From NCBI RefSeq assembly GCF_002632615.1, contig NZ_NITZ01000013.1:1-64000 (forward strand): DNA of 64,000 nt, read 5' to 3'. This document shows, in pieces, positions 30,181 to 39,102 of the stretch (its first letter is position 1; every line of letters begins with the position of its first letter). Source of the DNA: Xenorhabdus miraniensis (GTDB lineage: Bacteria > Pseudomonadota > Gammaproteobacteria > Enterobacterales > Enterobacteriaceae). The notes under the pieces were generated by a model. The model did not search any database. It saw only the letters and a program-made list of their open reading frames with translations, and was not told the DNA's origin. The position numbers and the translations under genes were made by a program.

Positions 30181-30212
30181 AAAAAACGCTGATTTCTTGG
30201 TCAGCGTTTTTT
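30181..30212. terminator. Bidirectional terminator after ybeD
   Basis: Perfect 12-bp stem AAAAAACGCTGA/TCAGCGTTTTTT with an 8-base loop. A and T tracts at both sides allow it to serve ybeD (+) and the convergent siderophore-interacting gene (-). It marks the left border of the aerobactin island. Confidence 0.9.
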
Positions 30213-30243
30213 CTGCAATTAATAGAGTTTGTTCTTACTTGAT

Positions 30244-31167
30244 TCAGGCGTGGTTATCTCGCGGAGACTTGGCCCAATACGCCATAAAATTAATTAACGT
30301 TCGATCTAAATGGCGCTCTTGAAGCAAATAACGGCGAAGATTTTTTACAGCAGATGATTCTGCCGCGACCCAAGCATAAAACAGGCTTGCTTTGTTCTCA
30401 CCTTCTGCTCTTTCCCACAAAGTTCCGTCACTGGAAGTGACTTCAGTTAAGGATTGTTCTTCAATAAACACAGATTCAGGAAGAGTAACGTGCTCGCGTA
30501 CTGCCTCTAATAAACATTCGCCGTATGTATATCCTTGTTTAGCTTTACGGGGTAACCAAAATACATCGGCAAATTTGAATTGTTCTACATTGAGGCAATC
30601 TTCCTGTTCAGGAACTTCAAAGAATGCCTGTATGCCGGGCGGATTTTCGCGCTGTGATAATTCTTCAAGGATACCTAATGCCGCCGGCAATGCCGTTTCA
30701 TCGGCGATCAATAATACCTGACCGACTTGAGCGGGTGGTTTCCATTCGCAACCATCCGCCCCATTCATTGGGCTATCACTGATATCTGTTTTTGGTGCAA
30801 CAATCTGTAGAGACTCTCCTGGATTAGCCTGCCGCAACCAATTGGATACAGGCGTGTCACCACCATGTAAAACAAACTCGATATCCATTTCATTGTCTTC
30901 CGTACGTAGCGCCCTTAATGTGTAAGTTCTCATCCAGGGACGTTCTTCTTTAGGGATAGACATGTAATCACTATACCAATCTTTCCCCTCCTTGACTTTT
31001 AATGAAGGGTTACTTGGCTGAGGAAACAGCAACTTTATACGTTGATCAGGTGCATGTCGCTGCATTTTATGCACTTCCGGGCCTTCGAAAACACAGCGTA
31101 ATATGGATGGTGATATGGTAATCCGCTCTTTCAGGCGCAAATTAAAAATAGAGTAAGCTGAAGACAT
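30244..31167 (-). CDS. Siderophore-interacting protein (ferric-siderophore reductase)
   Basis: SIP/ViuB/YqjH-type NAD(P)H-flavin reductase that releases iron from ferric siderophores in the cytoplasm. The FAD-binding RxYT motif is seen in RTYTLRALR (about residues 98-106), with the conserved HGGDTPVSNWL region around residue 120 and LLIADETALPAALGILEEL near residue 175. The 307-residue protein ends FMAYWAKSPRD, typical of the family. A Fur-box-like sequence lies 88 bp upstream of its start. It belongs functionally with the aerobactin genes that follow. Confidence 0.9.
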   Translation of the reverse strand: MSSAYSIFNLRLKERITISPSILRCVFEGPEVHKMQRHAPDQRIKLLFPQPSNPSLKVKEGKDWYSDYMSIPKEERPWMRTYTLRALRTEDNEMDIEFVLHGGDTPVSNWLRQANPGESLQIVAPKTDISDSPMNGADGCEWKPPAQVGQVLLIADETALPAALGILEELSQRENPPGIQAFFEVPEQEDCLNVEQFKFADVFWLPRKAKQGYTYGECLLEAVREHVTLPESVFIEEQSLTEVTSSDGTLWERAEGENKASLFYAWVAAESSAVKNLRRYLLQERHLDRTLINFMAYWAKSPRDNHA

Positions 31168-31254
31168 AATATTATCGTAACAAACAGGTTTGTTATTCTC
31201 ATTATTAATAAAGTGTTATCAACACTAGTTTAAAAGAAAACCAAAATCAACAAG

Positions 31255-31273
31255 GAAATGATAATTATTCTCA
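31255..31273. promoter_or_regulatory. Fur-box-like site upstream of the reductase gene
   Basis: GAAATGATAATTATTCTCA matches most of the 19-bp Fur consensus GATAATGATAATCATTATC, including the central ATGATAAT. It lies between the start of the reductase gene (-) and the end of the fhuB homologue. Iron repression is inferred. Confidence 0.65.
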
Positions 31274-31325
31274 TATTCGTTATTGATCACCCTTTTTGTT
31301 AAATGAACTAATTTATCCCAACTCT

Positions 31326-33299
31326 CTACTTCGCCTGACGACGCAACAGCACGATAAAATAAGGAACACCAATAAAAGCCGCGAGCAATCCTGCCGGAAT
31401 TTGGTAGGGGAATAGCAGCATTCGCCCAAACCAATCAGCCAGTAACATCAGCAGTCCTCCCAACAACATCCCAATCATCAACTGCGGCATAGCCTTTCTG
31501 AACCCCATCATACGGGCCATATGTGGTGCCATTAAACCTACAAAACTCAATGGCCCGGTCATCAAAGTTGCAGATGCAGTAAGTGCCGAAGCGATCAGTA
31601 AAATAAGAAATCGAGAGCGAATCAACGATATTCCCACCGCTTGCGCATTGATACTTCCCAATGGCAAGATCGTCAACCAACGACGATACAATGGGGTCAG
31701 CGCTATCAGTACTAACGCTATCACCAAAGTAAAGAGTGCCTGAGCGGGTTCCACACCATAAGTAGAACCAGATAACCATGCCAGCAATACCCCTGTACGA
31801 GGATCGCCACTCGCCAATACTAATGCTACAAATGTGCCAAATACGGTACTAATGGCAATACCGGTCAGTAGCATGTGCTGAGCCGAAAACCTTTGACGGG
31901 CAGAGATAAACAAGATCAATAGCAGAGTAAGCGCTGCCCCCAGACTTCCCGCGGGGAGTAACCAGACAAAAACATTGCCGGATGTCATCAACAGCAATGT
32001 TAATACGCCCAATCCCGCCCCTGAGGTGATCCCTAAAACCTCCGGACTCGCCATTGGGTTACCCGTCAATTTCTGAATCAAAGTTCCTGCAACAGCCAAC
32101 ATCATTCCTGCACAAAGTGCCGCTATCACTCGTGGCCATCGCCAAGGCAATAATTCAGCAAATTGCTCTCCTTGCGCCCAATGCCAGCCTTCAGAATCAC
32201 GACCAAATAACAATGCAGCTATAATCAGTACGCTCAACAGCAATATTCCGAAAAAGAACCAACGTAAAAGTGCCCGACGTTCGATGATCGTTTGTTCTGC
32301 GACTGGGAATGTCGGTCTTTGTCCATAGGTACGCAAATGTGGTAATAACCACAACAATATCGGTGCTCCTATTAACGCAACCGCCGAACCAGTGGGAATG
32401 CTACGCCATACAGTAGCCAACCATTGCACTACTTGATCGGTAAGCCATAATAAAAGTGCACCAATCAATGGTGCCATGAGCACTTGCTGTTCTAATCGCC
32501 TTGCCCCACACATTCGCGCCAACAATGGTGCAAATAATCCGATAAAGCCAATCACACCAACAGCATTAACCATCAGCGCACTAAGAACAATTGCCAATGA
32601 CAAGGCAACCAGCCGGGCACTGTTCAATCCCAGCCCAAGATTTTTCGCTACAACGTCATCTAATCCAAGCAGAGTTAATGGACGCAGCAACAATAAAGTC
32701 AGCAACAAGGAAATCAGTAATATTGGCAGCATCCACAATACAATCTGCCAATCATGCTGAACTAATGAACCACTGGCCCAGATAAACATTCCTTGTAATT
32801 TTTCATAGTTAAACAGGGCCAACAGAGAATTGACTGCCCCGCAATATAGCCCCATAACTAATCCGGCTAGGATCAACGTTACTGGTGACAAACGCCGTCC
32901 CCATGACAAACCAAATACCACCAGCGCTACCGTGACCGAGCCAGCCAAAGCTGCAAGTTGCATCAACAAGCTGTCCGATGGTATCGCCAGTAGTAATGCC
33001 ACTGTCATTCCACACTGAGCACCCGCAGACACTCCCAAAGTTGCGGGTTCTGCCAATGGATTGCGTAATACTTGCTGAAATAGCAATCCCGCCAACCCTA
33101 GCCCCGCGCCGATTAATAATGAAATGGCCAGACGCGGCAACATGCTGTAATTCACCACAATTTGACGAATGTTACCGATATCCGGAGAGTGCAGAGATTG
33201 CCACCATTGAAGAACAGGTAATTGTTGTTGCAGGTTATATAGAGTTAACAACAGTGCAGGAAATAGCAATAATAAAGGTACAGCCCATAAACGCCTCAT
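31326..33299 (-). CDS. fhuB: Ferric hydroxamate ABC transporter permease (FhuB-like, double length)
   Basis: 657-residue inner-membrane permease made of two fused FecCD-type halves. Each half carries the NPLAxP/NPMAxP type loop (LRNPLAEPATLGVSAGAQ near residue 80; TGNPMASPEVLGITSGAG in the second half) and a GxxFxGLxxPH-like coupling motif (FIGLFAPLLAR; FVGLMAPHMAR). This tandem fusion is characteristic of FhuB. ATG 33299 follows GGAGAAACC; the frame is open further upstream into fhuD, but that is non-homologous. Start overlaps the fhuD end by 4 bp. Imports ferric aerobactin delivered by the FhuD-like protein. Confidence 0.92.
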   Translation of the reverse strand: MRRLWAVPLLLLFPALLLTLYNLQQQLPVLQWWQSLHSPDIGNIRQIVVNYSMLPRLAISLLIGAGLGLAGLLFQQVLRNPLAEPATLGVSAGAQCGMTVALLLAIPSDSLLMQLAALAGSVTVALVVFGLSWGRRLSPVTLILAGLVMGLYCGAVNSLLALFNYEKLQGMFIWASGSLVQHDWQIVLWMLPILLISLLLTLLLLRPLTLLGLDDVVAKNLGLGLNSARLVALSLAIVLSALMVNAVGVIGFIGLFAPLLARMCGARRLEQQVLMAPLIGALLLWLTDQVVQWLATVWRSIPTGSAVALIGAPILLWLLPHLRTYGQRPTFPVAEQTIIERRALLRWFFFGILLLSVLIIAALLFGRDSEGWHWAQGEQFAELLPWRWPRVIAALCAGMMLAVAGTLIQKLTGNPMASPEVLGITSGAGLGVLTLLLMTSGNVFVWLLPAGSLGAALTLLLILFISARQRFSAQHMLLTGIAISTVFGTFVALVLASGDPRTGVLLAWLSGSTYGVEPAQALFTLVIALVLIALTPLYRRWLTILPLGSINAQAVGISLIRSRFLILLIASALTASATLMTGPLSFVGLMAPHMARMMGFRKAMPQLMIGMLLGGLLMLLADWFGRMLLFPYQIPAGLLAAFIGVPYFIVLLRRQAK

Positions 33300-34210
33300 A
33301 CTGGTTTCTCCAACGTAGCTGTCAATAAACCACAAAAACGCATGGCTGACAGCGTCGCTCCATAAAACCACACTGTAGGCTGGATACTAACGGGATAATG
33401 GCGAACGAACGGAAGTGCCTGCCATAATGGTGTCTTCTGCATACGCGCAAGCAATATTTCATTATCTCCACGACTAAAAAAAATAGCCCGAGCTTCTTGA
33501 ATAGTCGCCAATTGCTCTATACCAATCACCTGACTTCCCCAACTGTTTGTCTTTCCTTGCCAGGCATTCCTCAGTCCCAAGTTATCGAGAACATCTTGAA
33601 ACAATCCCCCTTTACCAAAAACCATCGCATGATCACTATCAAGCAAAGTAAACAGCAGAATGGGTACATCTTGCCAGTTGCGCAACCGCTGCTGACTTTG
33701 TTCCATCTGTTGATGATAGCGTTGCAGATGTAAGGAATATTGGTGATGAAGGCCAAGTCGTTCGGCAAGTATTTCCAGTGAATACAGCGCCTGAGCCAAC
33801 GGAGTTCGGGTGTTATCTTTGAAACTGAATCCCATTGTTGGCGCAATTGAAGACATTTTTTCTACTGAAGGCCCATAACCTTGGGAATAGAGGATGAGAG
33901 AAGGCGACAATTGCTGCAACAATTCCATATTAGGTTCAGCTCGCGTCCCCAAATCAACAACCTGAGAAGGCAATTCGGGTTGCTGAACCCACAAATTATA
34001 ATTATGAATTTCTGCCACAGCCAATGGTACAACACCTAATGCCATCAGTAGCTCCGCAGGCAACCACTCCAACACAGCAATACGTTGGCTATCCGAATGC
34101 ACAGCATATGGTGAAGTTACAGAACGGGCCAGCGATGGTACCCACAACGGAGATAGCGCCAGTGTTGTCAGTAAACGACGACGCGAAAAATCAGGGTTAA
34201 CTTTATTCAT
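33296..34210 (-). CDS. fhuD: Ferric hydroxamate-binding periplasmic protein (FhuD-like)
   Basis: Periplasmic binding protein for hydroxamate siderophores, 304 residues. The signal sequence has a twin-arginine-like SRRRLLTTLALSPLWVP, as in E. coli FhuD, followed by RIAVLEWLPAELLMALGVVPLAVAE. WFYGATLSAMRF near the C-terminus is also conserved with FhuD. The start ATG 34210 overlaps the fhuC stop as TGATG, showing translational coupling. Confidence 0.92.
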   Translation of the reverse strand: MNKVNPDFSRRRLLTTLALSPLWVPSLARSVTSPYAVHSDSQRIAVLEWLPAELLMALGVVPLAVAEIHNYNLWVQQPELPSQVVDLGTRAEPNMELLQQLSPSLILYSQGYGPSVEKMSSIAPTMGFSFKDNTRTPLAQALYSLEILAERLGLHHQYSLHLQRYHQQMEQSQQRLRNWQDVPILLFTLLDSDHAMVFGKGGLFQDVLDNLGLRNAWQGKTNSWGSQVIGIEQLATIQEARAIFFSRGDNEILLARMQKTPLWQALPFVRHYPVSIQPTVWFYGATLSAMRFCGLLTATLEKPV

Positions 34211-35007
34211 CAGTAAACAAAACTTATCGGGGCACCACCGCAAGGATGCGGCAAAATACCCATCGGTATCCCATATATCTGTTCCAATACTGGCGCTTGC
34301 ATGATCTGTTGAGGTTCTCCCTGCGCAATCAGTTCCCCACCACGCAGTGCCACCAAATAATCACAATGGCGTGCTGCCATGTTGATATCGTGCAAGACGG
34401 CAATAATAGTCAAACCACGTTCACGACTTAGACGCTGAATCAACTCCAATACTTCCACCTGATGGGCAATATCTAACGCCGAAGTAGGTTCATCAAGCAA
34501 CAGACAACGACTATTCTGTGCTACCGTCATTGCCAGCCATGCACGTTGGCGCTCTCCACCAGACAAACTATCCACCAATCGATTTGTCATTGCGCTCAAA
34601 TCAACCAATGCTATCGCTTCTTCAACACGCTCACGATCCTCAGGAGTAAATTTCCCCAATGCCCCATGCCAGGGATAGCGTCCTACAGCAACCAGCTCTC
34701 TTACTGTCATGCCTTCTGCTGGCGGCAGTTGTTGTGGAAGATAAGCCACTTCACGCGCAAAGGCTTTACTGTTCCATTGCGCTAATAGTTGTTCTCCCAA
34801 ATGTATGGTTCCTTCACTTGGCAATTGATGACGCCCTAACATTTTCAGCAATGTTGATTTTCCCGAACCATTATGGCCGATTAAACCCGTCACTAAACCT
34901 GAAGCAAACGTCAATGAAAGACGACTGAGTAGCCGTTGACTTGCCACAGAAAAACCAACCTGCTGCAAGACAAAAGTAGAAGCTGGTGATGAAATACTCT
35001 CAATCAA
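34210..35007 (-). CDS. fhuC: Ferric hydroxamate ABC transporter ATPase (FhuC-like)
   Basis: 265-residue ATPase with Walker A GHNGSGKST (about residues 43-51), signature LSGGERQRAW, Walker [13 protein letters not shown] and a C-terminus IYGIPMGILPHP nearly identical to E. coli FhuC. It starts at TTG 35007 behind AGAGG. Order on the minus strand is exporter, fhuC, fhuD, fhuB, with a 52-bp gap after the exporter, so all four may be one Fur-regulated transcript. There is no fhuA; the outer-membrane receptor here is IutA. Confidence 0.93.
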   Translation of the reverse strand: MIESISSPASTFVLQQVGFSVASQRLLSRLSLTFASGLVTGLIGHNGSGKSTLLKMLGRHQLPSEGTIHLGEQLLAQWNSKAFAREVAYLPQQLPPAEGMTVRELVAVGRYPWHGALGKFTPEDRERVEEAIALVDLSAMTNRLVDSLSGGERQRAWLAMTVAQNSRCLLLDEPTSALDIAHQVEVLELIQRLSRERGLTIIAVLHDINMAARHCDYLVALRGGELIAQGEPQQIMQAPVLEQIYGIPMGILPHPCGGAPISFVY

Positions 35008-35059
35008 GTCTGATTACCTCTGGATAAAAATTGAAGGCATAGAAACTTATTCCAAAAAT

Positions 35060-36274
35060 TTATTTACCGCTGACGATTAACTTTCGCTTAAGATTCCACA
35101 ACCCTCCTGCGATGACACAAAGTAAAATGGCAAACGCCAGAGATGCCATAATTAGCCGGGATTCACCGTACCACGATGCAATAAGAGGAACGACCAATGC
35201 ACTCATTCCATATCCAAGTGTGTGGCTGGTGGAAATTAATCCCGCACCTTTACCAGTAGAAAGTTGTTCATTCAGTAAAAGTTGATATCCAGGTGCCGCC
35301 ATTGCAGCGCTAAATGAAGCAACAATACATCCCAGATAAAACAAAACTATTTGCTGAGTGCACATTAATGTTAACCCCATCACCATAATCACGCCTGCCA
35401 ACAACAGCAGGTGTAATGGCGTTAATATTTGGGGACGAATAATCAAGAACTGTGCTAATAATGTCGCCATGGCTGACACACTCAGCAAAATTGCTACATG
35501 GTGGCTAATAGCCGAAACCTGTTTGTCGAGCAAAAGAGATAAATAGGGGGCAAGCCCCAGTTGCATCAAACTGACGGACGCAGCCAACAACACAGCACAT
35601 AACAAATAAGGAAGCATGTGCCCACGTAATCGATTTTGTTGTTGGGTTTCCTGTGCCAAGGGAGGATCATTGTATTCCCTGGCAATAATCAAAATGGCAA
35701 TAAGCGGCACTATTGCCATGAGCCATAAAGGTGCCAATGGGTGCAATCCTAACACCGAAACTGCACATAAAGGCCCCAGCAAACGCCCGCAACTTAAACC
35801 AGAACTAATGGTTGCCAATGCGGCCATTCGCCGTTCCATTCCAGCACGTTGTAAAGCCCAAGTCTGACACGCAGGTACCATACCGGATACTGTTAATCCA
35901 TAAATAATCCGAGCTACAATAAGGAAACACACTCCGGTTGAAACAGAAAACCAACCGATAGAAATGCCCCATACTGCCACTGCCAGGATCATAAAACTCA
36001 GTAAATATCCCGATAACGCAGCCAATACTACAAATTTGCCACCATGAATTTCCGTTTGCCTGCCCCAAAATGGGGCCCCCACCAGAAATAGCATAGAACC
36101 TAATGTAAGTAGACCTGCCCAAACAGACAGTGAAAGCTGTGTCATTTCCACAAGAGTAGGTAATGCGACAAGTAAACCATTTTGCCCAATACCTAATAAA
36201 CCCGCACAAAATGCCAGGGGCCAATTTGAAGGAGGCCGACTGTAGCCAGAAAAATGATGTAACTGAACCCGCAT
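35060..36274 (-). CDS. MFS transporter, probable aerobactin exporter (ShiF-like)
   Basis: 404-residue major-facilitator protein with about 12 membrane segments; the loop 2-3 motif is visible as GAPFWGRQTEIHGGK. It is divergently transcribed from iucA across a 133-bp control region. In the classical pColV aerobactin locus the MFS gene shiF has exactly this position and orientation, so export of aerobactin is the likely role. I infer function from family and context; substrate is not visible from sequence. Confidence 0.8.
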   Translation of the reverse strand: MRVQLHHFSGYSRPPSNWPLAFCAGLLGIGQNGLLVALPTLVEMTQLSLSVWAGLLTLGSMLFLVGAPFWGRQTEIHGGKFVVLAALSGYLLSFMILAVAVWGISIGWFSVSTGVCFLIVARIIYGLTVSGMVPACQTWALQRAGMERRMAALATISSGLSCGRLLGPLCAVSVLGLHPLAPLWLMAIVPLIAILIIAREYNDPPLAQETQQQNRLRGHMLPYLLCAVLLAASVSLMQLGLAPYLSLLLDKQVSAISHHVAILLSVSAMATLLAQFLIIRPQILTPLHLLLLAGVIMVMGLTLMCTQQIVLFYLGCIVASFSAAMAAPGYQLLLNEQLSTGKGAGLISTSHTLGYGMSALVVPLIASWYGESRLIMASLAFAILLCVIAGGLWNLKRKLIVSGK

Positions 36275-36368
36275 GTTGTTTTTATATTACCAAAACCAAA
36301 GCCACCTAATGAATTGTGAATATAATACATAAAATACTTTACATAACAAATCAAATGAATATCATCTT

Positions 36369-36387
36369 GATAACAATTATTAATATC
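36369..36387. promoter_or_regulatory. iuc: Fur-box-like site in the divergent iucA/exporter promoter
   Basis: GATAACAATTATTAATATC resembles the Fur consensus GATAATGATAATCATTATC, and the adjoining AAATGAATATCATCTTGATA may form a second overlapping site. It lies 20 bp before iucA and 95 bp before the exporter gene, where one repressor could control both directions, as in pColV. Confidence 0.65.
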
Positions 36388-36407
36388 ATTTAAAAAATCC
36401 AAATCAA

Positions 36408-38159
36408 ATGTCTTCAGAACTTAACAAGTTAAAAACTGATGTGGCAGCACAATGTTTTGTCAATGCTTTAATTCGCGAAACCCGAGATTGGAAAATTCTT
36501 CCTGCTACAAAAAACTTACCGTACCCTCAATTACATATTCCACTTTCTAATATCCAGACAATCTGTATTGCCTTACGTTACATTTCGCCAACGCAGCATC
36601 ATCAATACTGGTTTCCTTTTTATCTATATCAGCAAGATAATGAAGATTATCAGGTGTTGGATATGGAACAATTTGTCAGTCTATTACTAGAAAAACTATG
36701 TAAAAACAGCAAATTAACCGATTCAGAAATCAAACGTTTTTATCGGCGAGTATTAGAAAGTCATTATAATACCCAGCAAGCAATCAACGTTCGTCTAGAT
36801 TGGCCGGTTTTACGTGACACCCCTTTAAGTTTTATCGAAGCAGAACAAGGACTTTTGGCTGGACATGCTTTCCACCCAGCACCAAAATCTCATGAACCAT
36901 TCGATGCTATACAAGCTAAACGTTATCTGCCCGATTTTGCCTCAAGTTTCCCATTACGCTGGTTTGCTGTAGATCACTCCTGCATCTGTGGTGATAGCTT
37001 AGGATTAACATTAAAACAACGTTTACAGCGTTTCACCGCAGAAAGCGCCCCCGATTTATTAAGCCACTTTTCTGATGATATTTGGCTAGTTCCGATGCAC
37101 CCATGGCAAGCTGATCACCTGCTGAACCAAAATTGGGTTCAATCTCTCATACAGAAAGGAAAATTACGTGATTTAGGTGAAGTGGGTACACGCTGGAAAC
37201 CAACGAGTTCATCACGTTCCCTGTACAGTGAAACTAATCGTGACATGATCAAGTTTTCTCTCAGTGTTCGCCTAACTAATTCAATCAGAACACTATCAGT
37301 GAAAGAAGCAAAACGAGGCATGCGGCTTGCTCGATTAGCACAAACTCCCCGCTGGCAGGAATTACAAACCCGTTATCCTACAATGCGTGTTATGCAAGAG
37401 AATGGCTGGGCTGGTTTACGTGACATAGATGGAAATATTCGTGAAGAAAGTTTGATGGTATTTCGGGTAAATTTACTGTTCGGGCGCCCCCATACACAAA
37501 CCAACGTGCTGGTTACTTTAACACAAGCAGCTCCTGATGGAGGTGATAGCTTATTAGCCGCATCAATACGCCGTTTGAGTGCCCGCCTCAACTTACCATT
37601 GAAAAATGCCGCCCATTGCTGGCTGGAGGCTTATTGCCATCATATCCTGCTGCCACTGTTTAGTGCAGAAGCAGATTACGGTCTGGTGCTGCTGGCACAT
37701 CAACAAAATATTCTCGTGGAAATGGAGCAGGATTTGCCCATCGGGCTGTTATACCGGGATTGCCAAGGCAGCGGTTTTACCCAAAATGCTAACCCGTGGC
37801 TTAAAGAGATTGATGAAACCGAAGCAGAAAATTGTTTTACCACCAAACAGCTGCTGCGCTATTTCCCCTACTATTTGTTGGTCAACTCCACTCTGGCAAT
37901 CACTGCGGCAATGGGAGCCGCCGGCTTTGACCAGGAAGAAAATCTGATGGAACGAGTACGCAATGCACTCATCCAGTTACGGAAAACTGCAAAAAATACC
38001 CTGTGCTTAGACTATGTCCTCGATAGCCCCTATTGGAATTGCAAAGGTAATTTCTTCTGCTATCTGCACGATCACAACGAGAACACCATTATCGATCCAT
38101 CAATTATCTATTTTGATTTTGCCAACCCATTGCGAGTAAAGGATAACCATGATGCCTAA
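36408..38159 (+). CDS. iucA: Aerobactin synthetase, N6-acetyl-N6-hydroxylysine:citrate ligase
   Basis: NRPS-independent siderophore (NIS) synthetase that joins the first acetyl-hydroxylysine to citrate. 583 residues, the usual length. Conserved blocks include GHAFHPAPKSHEPF, PMHPWQADHLL, TSSSRSLYSETNRDMIKFSLS (ATP-binding) in two parts, and LIYRDCQGSGF-like LLYRDCQGSGFTQ, with the C-terminal GNFFCYLHDHNENTI. Similar along its length to pColV IucA. Overlaps iucB by 11 bp; first gene of iucABCD-iutA. Confidence 0.95.
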   Translation: MSSELNKLKTDVAAQCFVNALIRETRDWKILPATKNLPYPQLHIPLSNIQTICIALRYISPTQHHQYWFPFYLYQQDNEDYQVLDMEQFVSLLLEKLCKNSKLTDSEIKRFYRRVLESHYNTQQAINVRLDWPVLRDTPLSFIEAEQGLLAGHAFHPAPKSHEPFDAIQAKRYLPDFASSFPLRWFAVDHSCICGDSLGLTLKQRLQRFTAESAPDLLSHFSDDIWLVPMHPWQADHLLNQNWVQSLIQKGKLRDLGEVGTRWKPTSSSRSLYSETNRDMIKFSLSVRLTNSIRTLSVKEAKRGMRLARLAQTPRWQELQTRYPTMRVMQENGWAGLRDIDGNIREESLMVFRVNLLFGRPHTQTNVLVTLTQAAPDGGDSLLAASIRRLSARLNLPLKNAAHCWLEAYCHHILLPLFSAEADYGLVLLAHQQNILVEMEQDLPIGLLYRDCQGSGFTQNANPWLKEIDETEAENCFTTKQLLRYFPYYLLVNSTLAITAAMGAAGFDQEENLMERVRNALIQLRKTAKNTLCLDYVLDSPYWNCKGNFFCYLHDHNENTIIDPSIIYFDFANPLRVKDNHDA

Positions 38160-39102
38160 TGCCAAATTAATACATTCTTTAGGCAGTTTTCGCTGTGAGA
38201 TATTGGAAAAAGATTTGCCTATCAGTCTGGGGCTAGATAAAAGCGCTATTTTGCATTCACTTAATCCGTTACCCAATGGTTGGCTGGTTCAGGCACTGGA
38301 TCAATTATTTGTTATGGCCCCACAAATAAGCGGAATCACCCTGCCTTATCATGAATGGAATAAAGAGCCCCAAGCACAAATCTTATTTAATTTAGCTAAA
38401 AGTGATTATTTAGAACGAGAAACTTTCTATCAACTTCCCCTCTGGTTAACCGGCTCACGTGTTCCCCTGAACAATCAAATGCGCTACGAAACAGAGCGCC
38501 AACTCTGGCTGCCAGTACGTCCTTCACGACCAGAAGATGAGGTTTACCGTCGTTATGATCCACAGATAAAACACTGGCTAAGTTTCCGTCTGCCTAATGT
38601 TTCACAAGATGCTGAGCAATTTACTCACTGGATGAATACACCACGTATTAATGTATTTTGGGAAATGTCCGGGCCTCTGGAAGTACAAAAAAACTATTTA
38701 CAGCGCCAACTTGAATCCGATTATTGTTATCCCTTGCTAGGGTGCTTTGACGATCAGCCATTCGGCTATTTCGAAGTGTATTGGGCTCCAGAAGACCGGA
38801 TTGGTCGTCACTATCGTTGGCAACCATTTGATCGTGGCTTGCACATGTTGGTAGGAGAAGAACAGTGGCGGGGATCACAATATGTACGTAGTTGGCTATG
38901 GGGCCTGACGCACTATTTGTATCTGGATGAACCTCGTACTACACGTATAGTCGCCGAGCCGCGCTTTGATAACCAACGCTTATTCCGCCATCTGCCAATA
39001 GTCGGTTATCAAACCATCAAAGAGTTTGATTTTCCACATAAGCGCTCACGTCTCACCATGAATCGGCGTAATCACTTTTTCTGTGAGGAAACGGCAGTAT
39101 GA
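38149..39102 (+). CDS. iucB: N6-hydroxylysine O-acetyltransferase
   Basis: GNAT-fold enzyme that acetylates N6-hydroxylysine to the hydroxamate used by IucA and IucC. The 317-residue product has the acetyltransferase core in the C-terminal half (INVFWEMSGPLEVQ, LLGCFDDQPFGYFEVYWAPEDRIGRHY, RGLHMLVGEEQWRGSQYVRS). Starts at ATG 38149 inside the end of iucA after AAAGGA; its stop overlaps the iucC start (ATGA). Confidence 0.95.
   Translation: MMPNAKLIHSLGSFRCEILEKDLPISLGLDKSAILHSLNPLPNGWLVQALDQLFVMAPQISGITLPYHEWNKEPQAQILFNLAKSDYLERETFYQLPLWLTGSRVPLNNQMRYETERQLWLPVRPSRPEDEVYRRYDPQIKHWLSFRLPNVSQDAEQFTHWMNTPRINVFWEMSGPLEVQKNYLQRQLESDYCYPLLGCFDDQPFGYFEVYWAPEDRIGRHYRWQPFDRGLHMLVGEEQWRGSQYVRSWLWGLTHYLYLDEPRTTRIVAEPRFDNQRLFRHLPIVGYQTIKEFDFPHKRSRLTMNRRNHFFCEETAV

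Noticed and set aside
32809..33328. Plus- and minus-strand ORFs within fhuB
   Set aside because: Shadow frames of a long hydrophobic permease gene; no independent start signals.
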